A stretch of 8,210 nucleotides of DNA, from positions 1 to 8,210 of the forward strand of contig SBBK01000184.1 in NCBI GenBank assembly GCA_005240025.1, written 5' to 3'. The notes beneath the pieces are model-generated. The model was not told where the DNA came from and made no database searches. It worked only from the letters and a program-made list of their open reading frames with translations. Positions 1-5,126 of this stretch are shown here, one piece after another. The position numbers and the translations under genes are program-made. The DNA comes from an archaeon. GTDB lineage: Archaea > Thermoproteota > Nitrososphaeria > Nitrososphaerales > Nitrosopumilaceae. Each line of letters begins with the position of its first letter. The first letter of the stretch is position 1.

Positions 1-330
1 CGAATCAAAGACGTGGCTGATGGTGGAGCAGGTGATGACATTCTTTATGCCGGTTTAGGGCGAAATAGACTGATTGGCGGAGATGGCAGTGATTACTTGT
101 TTGGAAATGGAGATGGATTACCTCGGTTTGGAGACAATGATGCGTTAGATGGCGGTGATGGTCTTGACTATCTCTATACACCAAGTGGACCACATGAGCG
201 CATTATTAATGTCCCTCCTGATCATGGAGATTGGTGTTGGACCTCAATTAAAGATCTGTGGGGCAGGTTGGGACACCCCATCTTCGGTATTTCTCCACGA
301 CACACTCTTACAATAGACATATTTTGCTAG
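1..330 (+). CDS. RTX-type (hemolysin-like) calcium-binding repeat protein, C-terminal fragment
   Basis: The reading frame is open from the left edge, so the start and most of the protein lie outside; 109 residues are visible. Residues 7-59 carry glycine-aspartate nonapeptides of the GGxGxDxLx type: GGAGDDILY (8-16), a degenerate AGLGRNRLI (17-25), GGDGSDYLF (26-34), a loose stretch GNGDGLPRFGDNDALD (35-50), and GGDGLDYLY (51-59). In this family such repeats fold as a parallel beta-roll that binds calcium between turns, usually in secreted or surface proteins such as adhesins, proteases or S-layer proteins. The last 50 residues leave the repeat and contain Trp, Cys and Pro; I recognise no domain there. 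An alternative frame does not continue the repeats, so the tail looks genuine. The stop at 328-330 is followed at once by TTTTT. It converges on the membrane protein gene ending at 649. The specific function is unknown. Confidence 0.75.
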   Translation, partial: RIKDVADGGAGDDILYAGLGRNRLIGGDGSDYLFGNGDGLPRFGDNDALDGGDGLDYLYTPSGPHERIINVPPDHGDWCWTSIKDLWGRLGHPIFGISPRHTLTIDIFC

Positions 331-335
331 TTTTT
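331..335 (+). terminator. T5 tract after the RTX-repeat gene
   Basis: Five T residues directly follow the TAG stop of the RTX gene. Archaeal terminators are commonly short T-rich tracts without a required hairpin, so this is a plausible end point. A small 4-bp stem, CGGA/TCCG with a 4-base loop, lies at 350-361. There is no transcript evidence. Confidence 0.35.
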
Positions 336-395
336 AAGAAACTCAAAAGCGGATGCTTCCGAGCAAATGAAAAACCTGTACATTATTTTCAAAAA

Positions 396-530
396 CCGTC
401 AAAAACCCGGGGGGTTTAGCATTTGTGCCTAACTAATGCAGGCAACCACCAAAACACCCCCATTGCCAGGCAAAAGACCGCCAAACTATTTTTAGTACGA
501 ACAAAAGCTAAACCCGCCCCAATTTGACGG
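396..530. repeat. Imperfect inverted repeat, about 30-nt arms, in the convergent intergenic region
   Basis: The left arm is 396-426 and the right arm 501-530. The outer part CCGTCAAA (396-403) pairs with TTTGACGG (523-530). The inner part GGGTTTAGCATTTGT (412-426) pairs with ACAAAAGCTAAACCC (501-515) at 14 of 15 positions. Between these blocks the arms mismatch at several positions. The spacer is 74 bases. In RNA or single-stranded DNA this would form a long hairpin. It sits between two convergent genes and could be a bidirectional terminator, a decayed mobile-element remnant or a small structured RNA; the sequence alone does not decide. No gene in the 331-648 gap is convincing. Confidence 0.6.
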
Positions 531-560
531 ATTGGCAAAAAATTCCACATGCCTGCATTA
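434..560. repeat. 11-nt perfect inverted repeat interlocking with the longer one
   Basis: TAATGCAGGCA at 434-444 is matched exactly in inverse orientation by TGCCTGCATTA at 550-560. The left arm lies inside the loop of the 396-426/501-530 repeat and the right arm lies outside it, so the two pairings cross rather than nest. Confidence 0.6.
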
Positions 561-624
561 AACCAAGCCACTGGATTTTGTGATTTGTGCTCAAGGTATT
601 GCGTTTTTGACCCAAGTTTGGTGC

Positions 625-648
625 AAAAAGGGGGGCTTTTTAGAAAAA
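625..648 (-). terminator. T-rich tracts after the membrane protein gene
   Basis: On the minus strand the TAG stop (651-649) is followed directly by TTTTT (648-644), then a C run, then a second TTTTT (629-625). Paired T tracts just after a stop codon match the usual form of archaeal intrinsic terminators. The call is by pattern only. Confidence 0.4.
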
Positions 649-1179
649 CTAGTCCTCTGTTTTCCGCAAATACGCAACTGTGTATGCCAAGCCCCCGCAC
701 AAAACTCCTATGGCAAGAATCCCAATGAAGAGGCCGATTGGCTCAACAAACGAGTCCATTATTGTCAGATTTTGCTTTCCGATTTGCCCGGTTGTAAACA
801 GGTCAATGATGCCGGAGCCGGAAAGCCCTGCAAACACCATTGAGAGGGTGCCGCCTGTGCCCCCGACATTCATGCCAATCAGGTGTATCCATGCCAGGAT
901 TTTTGTTTTGGATGAGATTCTTTTTTTGAGATTGATCTCTAAATGAATGTAAAATATGGCAGTCACCGCAATTGCCACAATAAGTATCAGGTAAAACATT
1001 AGCCCCAAAAAGACCCATTTTGCAGGCCCCTCAAATGACAGAGACAAAAACTGGATAATGTTTATCTTGGTAAAGACAGCCTGGGCCCCCACCATCCCCA
1101 TTGCCAAAATAGTGACTATTCCGCCCTGGGCTATGGCAGATATGATAAAGCGGTTCCCCCATGTACTTTTGACGTCCAC
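649..1179 (-). CDS. Four-helix membrane protein of unknown function
   Basis: A 176-residue integral membrane protein with four hydrophobic segments, roughly residues 12-32, 54-76, 94-119 and 144-168, and no signal peptide cleavage site that I can see. A charged loop, NLKKRISSKTK (83-93), separates helices 2 and 3. By the positive-inside tendency this loop is probably cytoplasmic, which puts both termini in the cytoplasm. Helix 3 is rich in small residues (GMNVGGTGGT, 102-111). Histidines fall near the end of helix 2 (H79) and the start of helix 3 (H99), so metal or heme ligation is conceivable but unproven. I think similar proteins occur in other Nitrososphaerota, but I cannot name a family. 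The GTG start at 1179 is the only usual start codon after the in-frame TGA at 1203-1201. There is no ribosome site, and a TATA-like box about 26 bases upstream suggests a leaderless mRNA. Confidence 0.8.
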   Translation of the reverse strand: MDVKSTWGNRFIISAIAQGGIVTILAMGMVGAQAVFTKINIIQFLSLSFEGPAKWVFLGLMFYLILIVAIAVTAIFYIHLEINLKKRISSKTKILAWIHLIGMNVGGTGGTLSMVFAGLSGSGIIDLFTTGQIGKQNLTIMDSFVEPIGLFIGILAIGVLCGGLAYTVAYLRKTED

Positions 1180-1202
1180 GTGTATGGTGTGTGCAGGTGT
1201 TC

Positions 1203-1208
1203 ATTAAG
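1203..1208 (-). promoter_or_regulatory. TATA-like box for the leaderless membrane protein gene
   Basis: CTTAAT on the minus strand is centred about 26-27 bases before the GTG start at 1179. That is the usual archaeal distance from box A to the transcription start. Together with the missing Shine-Dalgarno sequence this places the predicted transcript start on or next to the start codon. This is inference from spacing only. Confidence 0.4.
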
Positions 1209-1253
1209 CATTGTCTGACGTAAGAATAACGCAAAGAGTCAAGATTTTGCAGT

Positions 1254-1502
1254 TTATGTTACCGCGGCGATCTTTTCCCTTGCCTGTATTATTTCAACTT
1301 CCACGGTCTCTAGCGGATCTTCGACCTGGTTTCTCTTAATTGAGAAGAGTTTGGGCTTTTCAAAATCTTCGGTGCAGTCGGGGCACGCATAAACCAGAAT
1401 TCTGTGCTCGTTTGGCGCCTTTGGGTTTGACAGATGCGGGTAATAGGTCAGTCTTCCGCCGCAATCAATACAATAACGGTTGGCCCTCCTAGTTCTGGCC
1501 AA
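1254..1502 (-). CDS. Small zinc-ribbon protein of unknown function
   Basis: An 82-residue soluble protein. The N-terminus is basic (ARTRRANR), followed by two knuckles, CIDC (C11, C14) and CPDC (C40, C43), that together form a four-cysteine zinc-ribbon pattern. Residues 52-82 are a charged, probably helical tail without further motifs. Such ribbons occur in archaeal nucleic-acid-binding, transcription-associated and translation-associated proteins, but the ribbon alone does not give the partner. The TTG start is chosen because AGGAGG lies 6 bases upstream and no ATG or GTG sits near it in frame. It follows the tRNA-Asn gene and ends 74 bases before the membrane protein gene, which appears to have its own promoter. 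It is probably a real gene, judging by the ribosome site and the cysteine pattern. Confidence 0.8.
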   Translation of the reverse strand: MARTRRANRYCIDCGGRLTYYPHLSNPKAPNEHRILVYACPDCTEDFEKPKLFSIKRNQVEDPLETVEVEIIQAREKIAAVT

Positions 1503-1508
1503 TGTAAA

Positions 1509-1514
1509 CCTCCT
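1509..1514 (-). promoter_or_regulatory. Strong Shine-Dalgarno AGGAGG deciding a TTG start
   Basis: AGGAGG on the minus strand ends 6 bases before the TTG at 1502. It matches the anti-Shine-Dalgarno core CCTCC of archaeal 16S rRNA and supports the non-ATG start of the zinc-ribbon gene. Confidence 0.75.
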
Positions 1515-1561
1515 GCATTATTGGTAATGTGCGATCGGATATTAGATCGGTCTGGTCTATC

Positions 1562-1569
1562 AAAATAAA
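1562..1569 (-). promoter_or_regulatory. Possible TATA box for the zinc-ribbon gene
   Basis: TTTATTTT on the minus strand would put a transcript start near 1539, giving a leader of about 37 bases that includes the AGGAGG site. The region is AT-rich and other placements are possible. Confidence 0.25.
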
Positions 1570-1593
1570 CCCAAATGGTTGCAACGATCAATA

Positions 1594-1615
1594 TTTCTAA
1601 ACTCGAATTATGAAA
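1594..1615. repeat. 22-bp palindromic repeat, copy 1
   Basis: This copy has core AAACTCGAATT flanked by TTTC on the left and GAAA on the right. It matches copy 2 (1674-1695) at 19 of 22 positions and is itself an imperfect palindrome. It lies about 90 bases upstream of the zinc-ribbon start and just upstream of that gene's possible TATA box. Confidence 0.6.
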
Positions 1616-1673
1616 TATCATGAATTAGCCTCCGGGACATTGTTACTTTGTGCCACAGATATGAAAAACAGTC

Positions 1674-1695
1674 TTTCAAAACTCGAATTTGGAAA
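1674..1695. repeat. 22-bp palindromic repeat, copy 2
   Basis: This is the second copy, beginning exactly 80 bases after the first. It keeps the TTTC...AAACTCGAATT...GAAA layout and is self-complementary at about 18 of 22 positions. It begins 7 bases beyond the 3' end of the tRNA-Asn gene. It could be a regulator-binding site or part of a tRNA-associated element. Confidence 0.6.
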
Positions 1696-1702
1696 CATTA
1701 GG

Positions 1703-1776
1703 CGCCGCCCGTCAGACTTGAACTGACGACCCCCTGATTAACAGTCAGGCGCTCTACCACGCTGAGCTAGGGCGGC
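1703..1776 (-). tRNA. tRNA-Asn (anticodon GTT)
   Basis: A complete 74-base cloverleaf on the minus strand. The acceptor stem GCCGCCC/GGGCGGC pairs perfectly at 7 bp and is followed by discriminator G. The D stem is GCTC/GAGC. The anticodon stem CCTGA/TCAGG encloses the loop CTGTTAA, which reads anticodon GTT. The variable loop has 5 bases. The T stem GTCAG/CTGAC encloses TTCAAGT. There is no intron, and the 3' CCA is not encoded (the next bases are CCT), so it must be added after processing. The gene follows the end of the ribosomal protein cluster on the same strand and appears to have its own box A. Confidence 0.96.
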
Positions 1777-1802
1777 AACAGGTTTTGTCCTTGACGTAAG
1801 CG

Positions 1803-1808
1803 ATTTAA
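1803..1808 (-). promoter_or_regulatory. Box A-like element for tRNA-Asn
   Basis: TTAAAT on the minus strand, preceded by purines (AAGGA, a possible BRE), ends 26 bases before the mature tRNA 5' end. The spacing fits an archaeal TBP/TFB promoter that starts transcription close to the tRNA. Inferred from position. Confidence 0.45.
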
Positions 1809-1824
1809 TCCTTACTAAGATTTG

Positions 1825-1830
1825 AAAAAA
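1825..1830 (-). terminator. T6 tract ending the ribosomal protein cluster
   Basis: The TAA stop of L6 (1833-1831) is followed without a gap by TTTTTT on the minus strand. A U tract at the end of a long operon and just before a tRNA promoter is a reasonable archaeal terminator. Read-through into the tRNA cannot be excluded. Confidence 0.45.
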
Positions 1831-2388
1831 TTATTTTTCTATTCCCTTGGCCTTGTGGTACTGGTAGATGCCGTCAAGAAAAACTCGGTGATCCTTGTGT
1901 TTGACCCTGGTCTTTGCCTGAATCTCTGCAGCTGTCTGAGTGACATCGTTTAGAACATGGCCTGTGACGGTAACGTCGTCGCCTTTGGATACCACCCTGG
2001 TGGAGCCATGAATTTTTGCGACCCGCGGTGCCCTCTCGCCCTGAAAGTTTTCAATCAGAACCAGCTTGTCTTTAGTCTTTACAGTAATTGGAAAGTGTGC
2101 ATAGACTACCTTCATTTTTACCGTGTAGCCGTCAATGACTCCTTCGCAGAGGTTTTTGATCAAAGAACGCGCGGTGTTGGCAATTGCAAAGTATTTTTTC
2201 CTTGTGTTGATTGCCTTTATTGACACCCTGTTGTCTTTGATTTCCAGCTCGACTGGGATTTTTTTGAAATTCTTGTAGGTTTCTCCCAGCGGTCCTTCCA
2301 CATGCAGCATGTGTTTTTTTAGTGAGACCCTGACTTTTTGCGGAATCTCGTATTCTACATTGAATATCTCTTGTTGTTTAGTAGACAT
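1831..2388 (-). CDS. rpl6: 50S ribosomal protein L6 (uL6)
   Basis: This 185-residue protein has the normal archaeal L6 length. L6 sits on the large subunit near the sarcin-ricin loop and the factor-binding site. The two tandem uL6 folds can be placed at about residues 10-88 and 92-175. Family-typical stretches include VEGPLGE near residue 30 and NFQGERAPRVAKI near 114-126. The ATG overlaps the end of S8 by 11 bases in a different frame, so ribosomes finishing S8 probably reinitiate here; only a weak upstream site (GATAGGAT) is visible. It is the last gene of the cluster. In most archaea L32e would follow, but here a T6 tract and a tRNA gene do. Confidence 0.97.
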   Translation of the reverse strand: MSTKQQEIFNVEYEIPQKVRVSLKKHMLHVEGPLGETYKNFKKIPVELEIKDNRVSIKAINTRKKYFAIANTARSLIKNLCEGVIDGYTVKMKVVYAHFPITVKTKDKLVLIENFQGERAPRVAKIHGSTRVVSKGDDVTVTGHVLNDVTQTAAEIQAKTRVKHKDHRVFLDGIYQYHKAKGIEK

Positions 2389-2770
2389 ATCCTATCAAAA
2401 ATCCTCCAATTCCCTTGCTTTCGGCGTCATGGTGCGACATCACCCCCTGATTCGTGGTCACAAGAAGCATCCCCTTGTTGTATGCAGGCAGGTACTGCTG
2501 CTCCCATCCTGTGTATTCGCCTTTTTTTACCTTGAATCTGGGTGTAATTGCGCCACATTTTGTAATATGTGCCAAAAGTTTTAACTTGAATTTTCCACCC
2601 CGGTTGTCTTCTATGTGTTCATATTCACCAACATAGTTGTGGTTTTTTAGTGTCTTTAGGACCTCGACTGCGAGTTTTGATGTAGGCAAAATTACGCACT
2701 CGGTGCGCCTTCGCGCCTCGTTGTTGTATATGGTGTTGAACAAATTTGAGATAATGTTTGTCGCCGGCAT
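2378..2770 (-). CDS. rps8: 30S ribosomal protein S8 (uS8)
   Basis: A 130-residue protein of normal archaeal length. S8 binds the central domain of 16S rRNA (helix 21) early in small-subunit assembly. The N-terminal half has the expected start (MPATNIISNLFNTIYNNEAR) and the strand-rich C-terminal half ends with NQGVMSHHDAESKGIGG, the conserved S8 signature around residues 107-123. The start is ATG, 4 bases after the S14 stop, with AGGTGA inside the S14 3' end as ribosome site. It sits between S14 and L6, as in other archaeal spc groups. Confidence 0.97.
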   Translation of the reverse strand: MPATNIISNLFNTIYNNEARRRTECVILPTSKLAVEVLKTLKNHNYVGEYEHIEDNRGGKFKLKLLAHITKCGAITPRFKVKKGEYTGWEQQYLPAYNKGMLLVTTNQGVMSHHDAESKGIGGFLIGYVY

Positions 2771-2774
2771 GGTA

Positions 2775-2951
2775 TCACCTGTATTTTACAAACCCGAGTG
2801 AGTTTGCCACCTCTCTGAAGCATCGCCTGCATATCATAAGGTTATATTTTTGAATTACCGCAGTATAATCGCCGCATCGTTTGCACCAGCGAGAACCTTT
2901 GCCAAACTCGTGCTTTTTTCTTCCCGTGTGCTCATATGACCTGTTTTTCAT
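2775..2951 (-). CDS. rps14: 30S ribosomal protein S14, zinc-binding short form (uS14)
   Basis: A short 58-residue gene. The protein starts MKNRSYEHTGRKKHEFGKGS and continues with CKRC (C23, C26) and CRRC (C41, C44), the four zinc-binding cysteines of the archaeal/eukaryotic short S14. It ends EVANSLGFVKYR, also typical. S14 lies in the head of the small subunit next to S3 and S19. Its ATG overlaps the L5 stop as ATGA (2948-2951), implying translational coupling, and its stop is 4 bases from the S8 start. Position between L5 and S8 is the usual archaeal one. All four cysteines are present, so the zinc site looks intact. Confidence 0.96.
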   Translation of the reverse strand: MKNRSYEHTGRKKHEFGKGSRWCKRCGDYTAVIQKYNLMICRRCFREVANSLGFVKYR

Positions 2952-3463
2952 ACCACTGCAACTCCAAATTCTCTAGATAAAAACTCAATCGCTTCGTCTT
3001 TTGAGATTCGATGTGTCTTTCCAACGCTTGCCTTGTGCCTGCTTCGGACCCTGATGCTAAATCCCGGCCTCGTAAGCGAGATTGCAGCCTCTAGGCCCAG
3101 GATTCCAATTTCTGGGTCATATTTGATTCCTGGAATATCGATGTGTTCTTTGATTCCAAAGGATATGTTGCCAAAATCATCAAAGGATTTGCCCTTTATT
3201 CTATTTCCCACCGCATCAAACAGCCTTTTGAGGACGGTTGCCGCATCGTTGCCGCGCATGGTCACTGCCACGCCAATTGGTTCTCCCTTGCGGACCCCCC
3301 AGTCCCTCTGTGTTGCTTTTGCATCCCTTGCGCAGGATTTTTTTCCCGTAATTTGGTTCATCGCCTTTTTTGCCACCTCAATTGCCTCACCGGACTTTCC
3401 AATGCCCATGTTCAGGACAAGTTTGTCCAGTCGAATTTTTCGCATTTGGTTTTGGTCCGCCAT
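2948..3463 (-). CDS. rpl5: 50S ribosomal protein L5 (uL5)
   Basis: A 171-residue protein of normal archaeal L5 length. L5 binds 5S rRNA and contacts the P-site tRNA in the central protuberance. Visible family features are the early strand KIRLDKLVLNMGIGKSGE (residues 9-26), the segment GKKSCARDAKATQRDWGVRKGEPIGVAVTMRG spread over residues 40-71, which contains the usual LxGKKP-like loop region, and RPGFSIRVRSRHKASVG (132-148). The ATG lies 4 bases after the S4e stop, with GTGAT just upstream as a weak ribosome site. It overlaps S14 by 4 bases. Confidence 0.97.
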   Translation of the reverse strand: MADQNQMRKIRLDKLVLNMGIGKSGEAIEVAKKAMNQITGKKSCARDAKATQRDWGVRKGEPIGVAVTMRGNDAATVLKRLFDAVGNRIKGKSFDDFGNISFGIKEHIDIPGIKYDPEIGILGLEAAISLTRPGFSIRVRSRHKASVGKTHRISKDEAIEFLSREFGVAVV

Positions 3464-3467
3464 AGTA

Positions 3468-4184
3468 TCACGCTATTTGAATAACGGGCTCCTTTTTGCC
3501 CACAACCATCACAAGTTCTGCCGGGATCTCGATTTCCCTTTTGGCAAGCGAAAGCAAGACACGCTTTGGAAGGACAAACGTTCCTTCTCGGATTTCGTGT
3601 ACGTTACCGACCTGACCTGCGTTGATTCCTTTAGTAACAATTACTTTGGCTCCCTTTTCTAGCTTGAAGACCTCGTTTATTTTCTGATCCGGCACCTGCA
3701 TAAGACACGAGTCACCAACTCCCACCCTGGCATCCGAAATTAGCGAGCGCCCATCATGGAATCCTATCTGGGTCTTGCCTTTTTTAATTGTGGTCTTGCT
3801 TGTAACTTTGACCAGTTTAACAGATTTTTCGGAATTTTTTATCTTGATTGGCTCCAGCATATGGCCCTGTCTCGGTACGAGCCTGTACACATCTGAGATG
3901 CCGTCCAGCTCCACCACGTCCATTAGCCCCATTCCATGATGGATTGATTTTCTTGTAATGCCGTCAACTTTGACCTTGCCGTTGTATATGGCATAATAAG
4001 CCTCGCGTGCAGTGGTGACAATTTTCAGTGTGTCACGCAGAAACACCGCCGCCGGTATTGAGAAATGCTTGGAGTGTGGGCCCGGCCTCACAGCAGTCAC
4101 AAATCGCGGTGTTTTTCTTGAGATCCCCCAGAACATGGGTGCCATTTGTCTTTTGAGTTTTTTTCCGCCAGATATTCGCGTCAT
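3468..4184 (-). CDS. rps4e: 30S ribosomal protein S4e (eS4)
   Basis: A 238-residue protein found only in archaea and eukaryotes, which fixes the domain of life. Order of parts: N-terminal eS4 segment (residues 1-40, with GGKKLKRQMAP), S4-type RNA-binding domain (about 42-95), central eS4 domain (about 95-170) and a KOW domain (about 176-205, with GAKVIVTKGINAGQVGNV). It binds the body of the small subunit. The ATG overlaps the L24 stop as ATGA, and GGAG (4193-4196) lies 8 bases upstream as a clear ribosome site. Its place between L24 and L5 is the standard archaeal arrangement. Confidence 0.97.
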   Translation of the reverse strand: MTRISGGKKLKRQMAPMFWGISRKTPRFVTAVRPGPHSKHFSIPAAVFLRDTLKIVTTAREAYYAIYNGKVKVDGITRKSIHHGMGLMDVVELDGISDVYRLVPRQGHMLEPIKIKNSEKSVKLVKVTSKTTIKKGKTQIGFHDGRSLISDARVGVGDSCLMQVPDQKINEVFKLEKGAKVIVTKGINAGQVGNVHEIREGTFVLPKRVLLSLAKREIEIPAELVMVVGKKEPVIQIA

Positions 4185-4687
4185 TGCTTGCTCTCCTTTT
4201 TACCTGTTTTTGATTCTTTGGTCTTTGTTTTTCTCTGTGCATTTGCTTGTTTTTTTGGTTTTTCTGGTTTCTGTTTTGGTGCCGGTTCCGGCTTTGCTTC
4301 CTTGATTGGTTCTGGCTCTTTGGCTGCCCTGGATTTGGCAGGTTTGCCCTCGAGTTTGTTTTGCCTCCAGGGGTCCTCGGTCCCAATGTCAGTTACCAGA
4401 AGATTTGATGCATGAATGAATACGTCAAGATTTCCTCCCTTGAGTTTTTCTTTCTTGATTCCCTCTATTGCGGCGCCGTTTTTTTCTGTGGATATGCGTG
4501 TGATTTTACCGGTTACTCCCTTGTATTCACCGCGCAGAATTTTTACCGTGTCGCCTTCGATTATACGGATGCTTCGTTTGCTGTATTTTTTTTGCAGATC
4601 CTTTGAGAGGTGACTGCAAAGAAGTTTGCTTCTTGCAAACAACGATGCCTTGTAAATTGTCCTGTTTCTAACTAGTGTCGGCTTCAT
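4181..4687 (-). CDS. rpl24: 50S ribosomal protein L24 (uL24) with a long charged C-terminal tail
   Basis: A 168-residue protein whose first ~114 residues are a normal archaeal L24. They contain an N-terminal helix-rich segment with LFARSKLLCSHLSKDLQKKY (16-35), a KOW motif at about 44-70 (EGDTVKILRGEYKGVTGKI) and IHASNLLVTD (91-100). L24 binds 23S rRNA near the tunnel exit and is an early assembly protein. Residues about 115-168 form an added low-complexity tail rich in Lys, Glu, Pro and Ala, beyond the usual archaeal L24 length of roughly 120 residues. Such tails are probably disordered. The ATG follows the L14 stop with no gap and a GGTGG ribosome site lies in the L14 end. The stop overlaps S4e by 4 bases. 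Confidence 0.96.
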   Translation of the reverse strand: MKPTLVRNRTIYKASLFARSKLLCSHLSKDLQKKYSKRSIRIIEGDTVKILRGEYKGVTGKITRISTEKNGAAIEGIKKEKLKGGNLDVFIHASNLLVTDIGTEDPWRQNKLEGKPAKSRAAKEPEPIKEAKPEPAPKQKPEKPKKQANAQRKTKTKESKTGKKESKQ

Positions 4688-5125
4688 TTATACCACCATC
4701 GACGCCAGGTTTGCCACCCTTGGCCATTTTTCTGATGCTTCTGCTGCCACCGGCCCCTTGATGTCAGTTCCCTTGATTTCGCCCTCCGGGGTCACCAAGA
4801 CTGCCGCGTTGTCCTCAAATGTCACGCGAACGCCGTTTAGTCTCCGTATTGGATATTTCTGTCGGATTATGACTGCACCGAAGATCTGTTTTCTAAGTTC
4901 TGCCGGCCCTTTTTTTACAACGACATTGACAAAGTCGCCAACCGCGGCAGACGGCAACCTTGAGGTCCTTGTTTTTGCTCTTTTTACCATGATAATTTCC
5001 AAGATTTTTGCACCCGTGTTATCTGCACAGGTGATTCTTGCGCCCAGTGGAAGCGATTTTGTAACATACGGTCTGAACTCCTGAACGCCCTTTGCCGAAA
5101 CTGCACGACTTTTTCCTGCAGACAT
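4688..5125 (-). CDS. rpl14: 50S ribosomal protein L14 (uL14)
   Basis: A 145-residue protein, slightly longer than the usual ~132-140 of archaea because of its N-terminal leader (MSAGKSRAVSAKGVQEFRPY). The conserved core starts at LGARITCADNTGAKILEII (27-45). VGDFVNVVVKKGP (62-74) and AVIIRQKYPIRRLNGVRVTFEDNAAVL (84-110 region) follow. The C-terminus IKGPVAAEASEKWPRVANLASMVV is typical of archaeal L14, which lies at the subunit interface contacting 16S rRNA. The ATG is one base after the S17 stop, with GAGGTC upstream. Its stop abuts the L24 start directly. Confidence 0.97.
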   Translation of the reverse strand: MSAGKSRAVSAKGVQEFRPYVTKSLPLGARITCADNTGAKILEIIMVKRAKTRTSRLPSAAVGDFVNVVVKKGPAELRKQIFGAVIIRQKYPIRRLNGVRVTFEDNAAVLVTPEGEIKGTDIKGPVAAEASEKWPRVANLASMVV

Positions 5126-5126
5126 T

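Noticed and set aside
331..648. CRISPR array or insertion sequence in the left intergenic region
   Set aside because: The repeats are two unrelated inverted pairs, not regularly spaced direct repeats, and there is no transposase frame or target-site duplication visible.
416..700. 94-residue minus-strand open frame across the intergenic inverted repeats
   Set aside because: It overlaps the end of the well-supported membrane protein in another frame, has no ribosome site that I can see, and its amino-acid order looks like random translation of the repeat region.
580..946. Plus-strand open frames opposite the membrane protein gene
   Set aside because: They are antisense shadows: the minus strand has clear helices and a promoter-like element, while these frames have no recognisable domain or start signal.
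1240..1251. 12-base match ACTGCAAAATCT shared with the L23-S19 gap (around 7512-7523)
   Set aside because: A match of this length is expected about once or twice by chance in a window of this size, and the flanks do not agree.
1533..1550. Two GATCGG direct repeats upstream of the zinc-ribbon gene
   Set aside because: Six-base repeats are too short to be meaningful without support from other sites.
1606..1626. Short AT-rich stem (AATTATGA with TCATGAATT, one bulge)
   Set aside because: It has only eight weak pairs and overlaps the 22-bp repeat, which explains part of the symmetry.
3033..3662. 209-residue plus-strand open frame opposite L5 and S4e
   Set aside because: It is antisense to two unmistakable ribosomal protein genes; its length comes from their codon composition.
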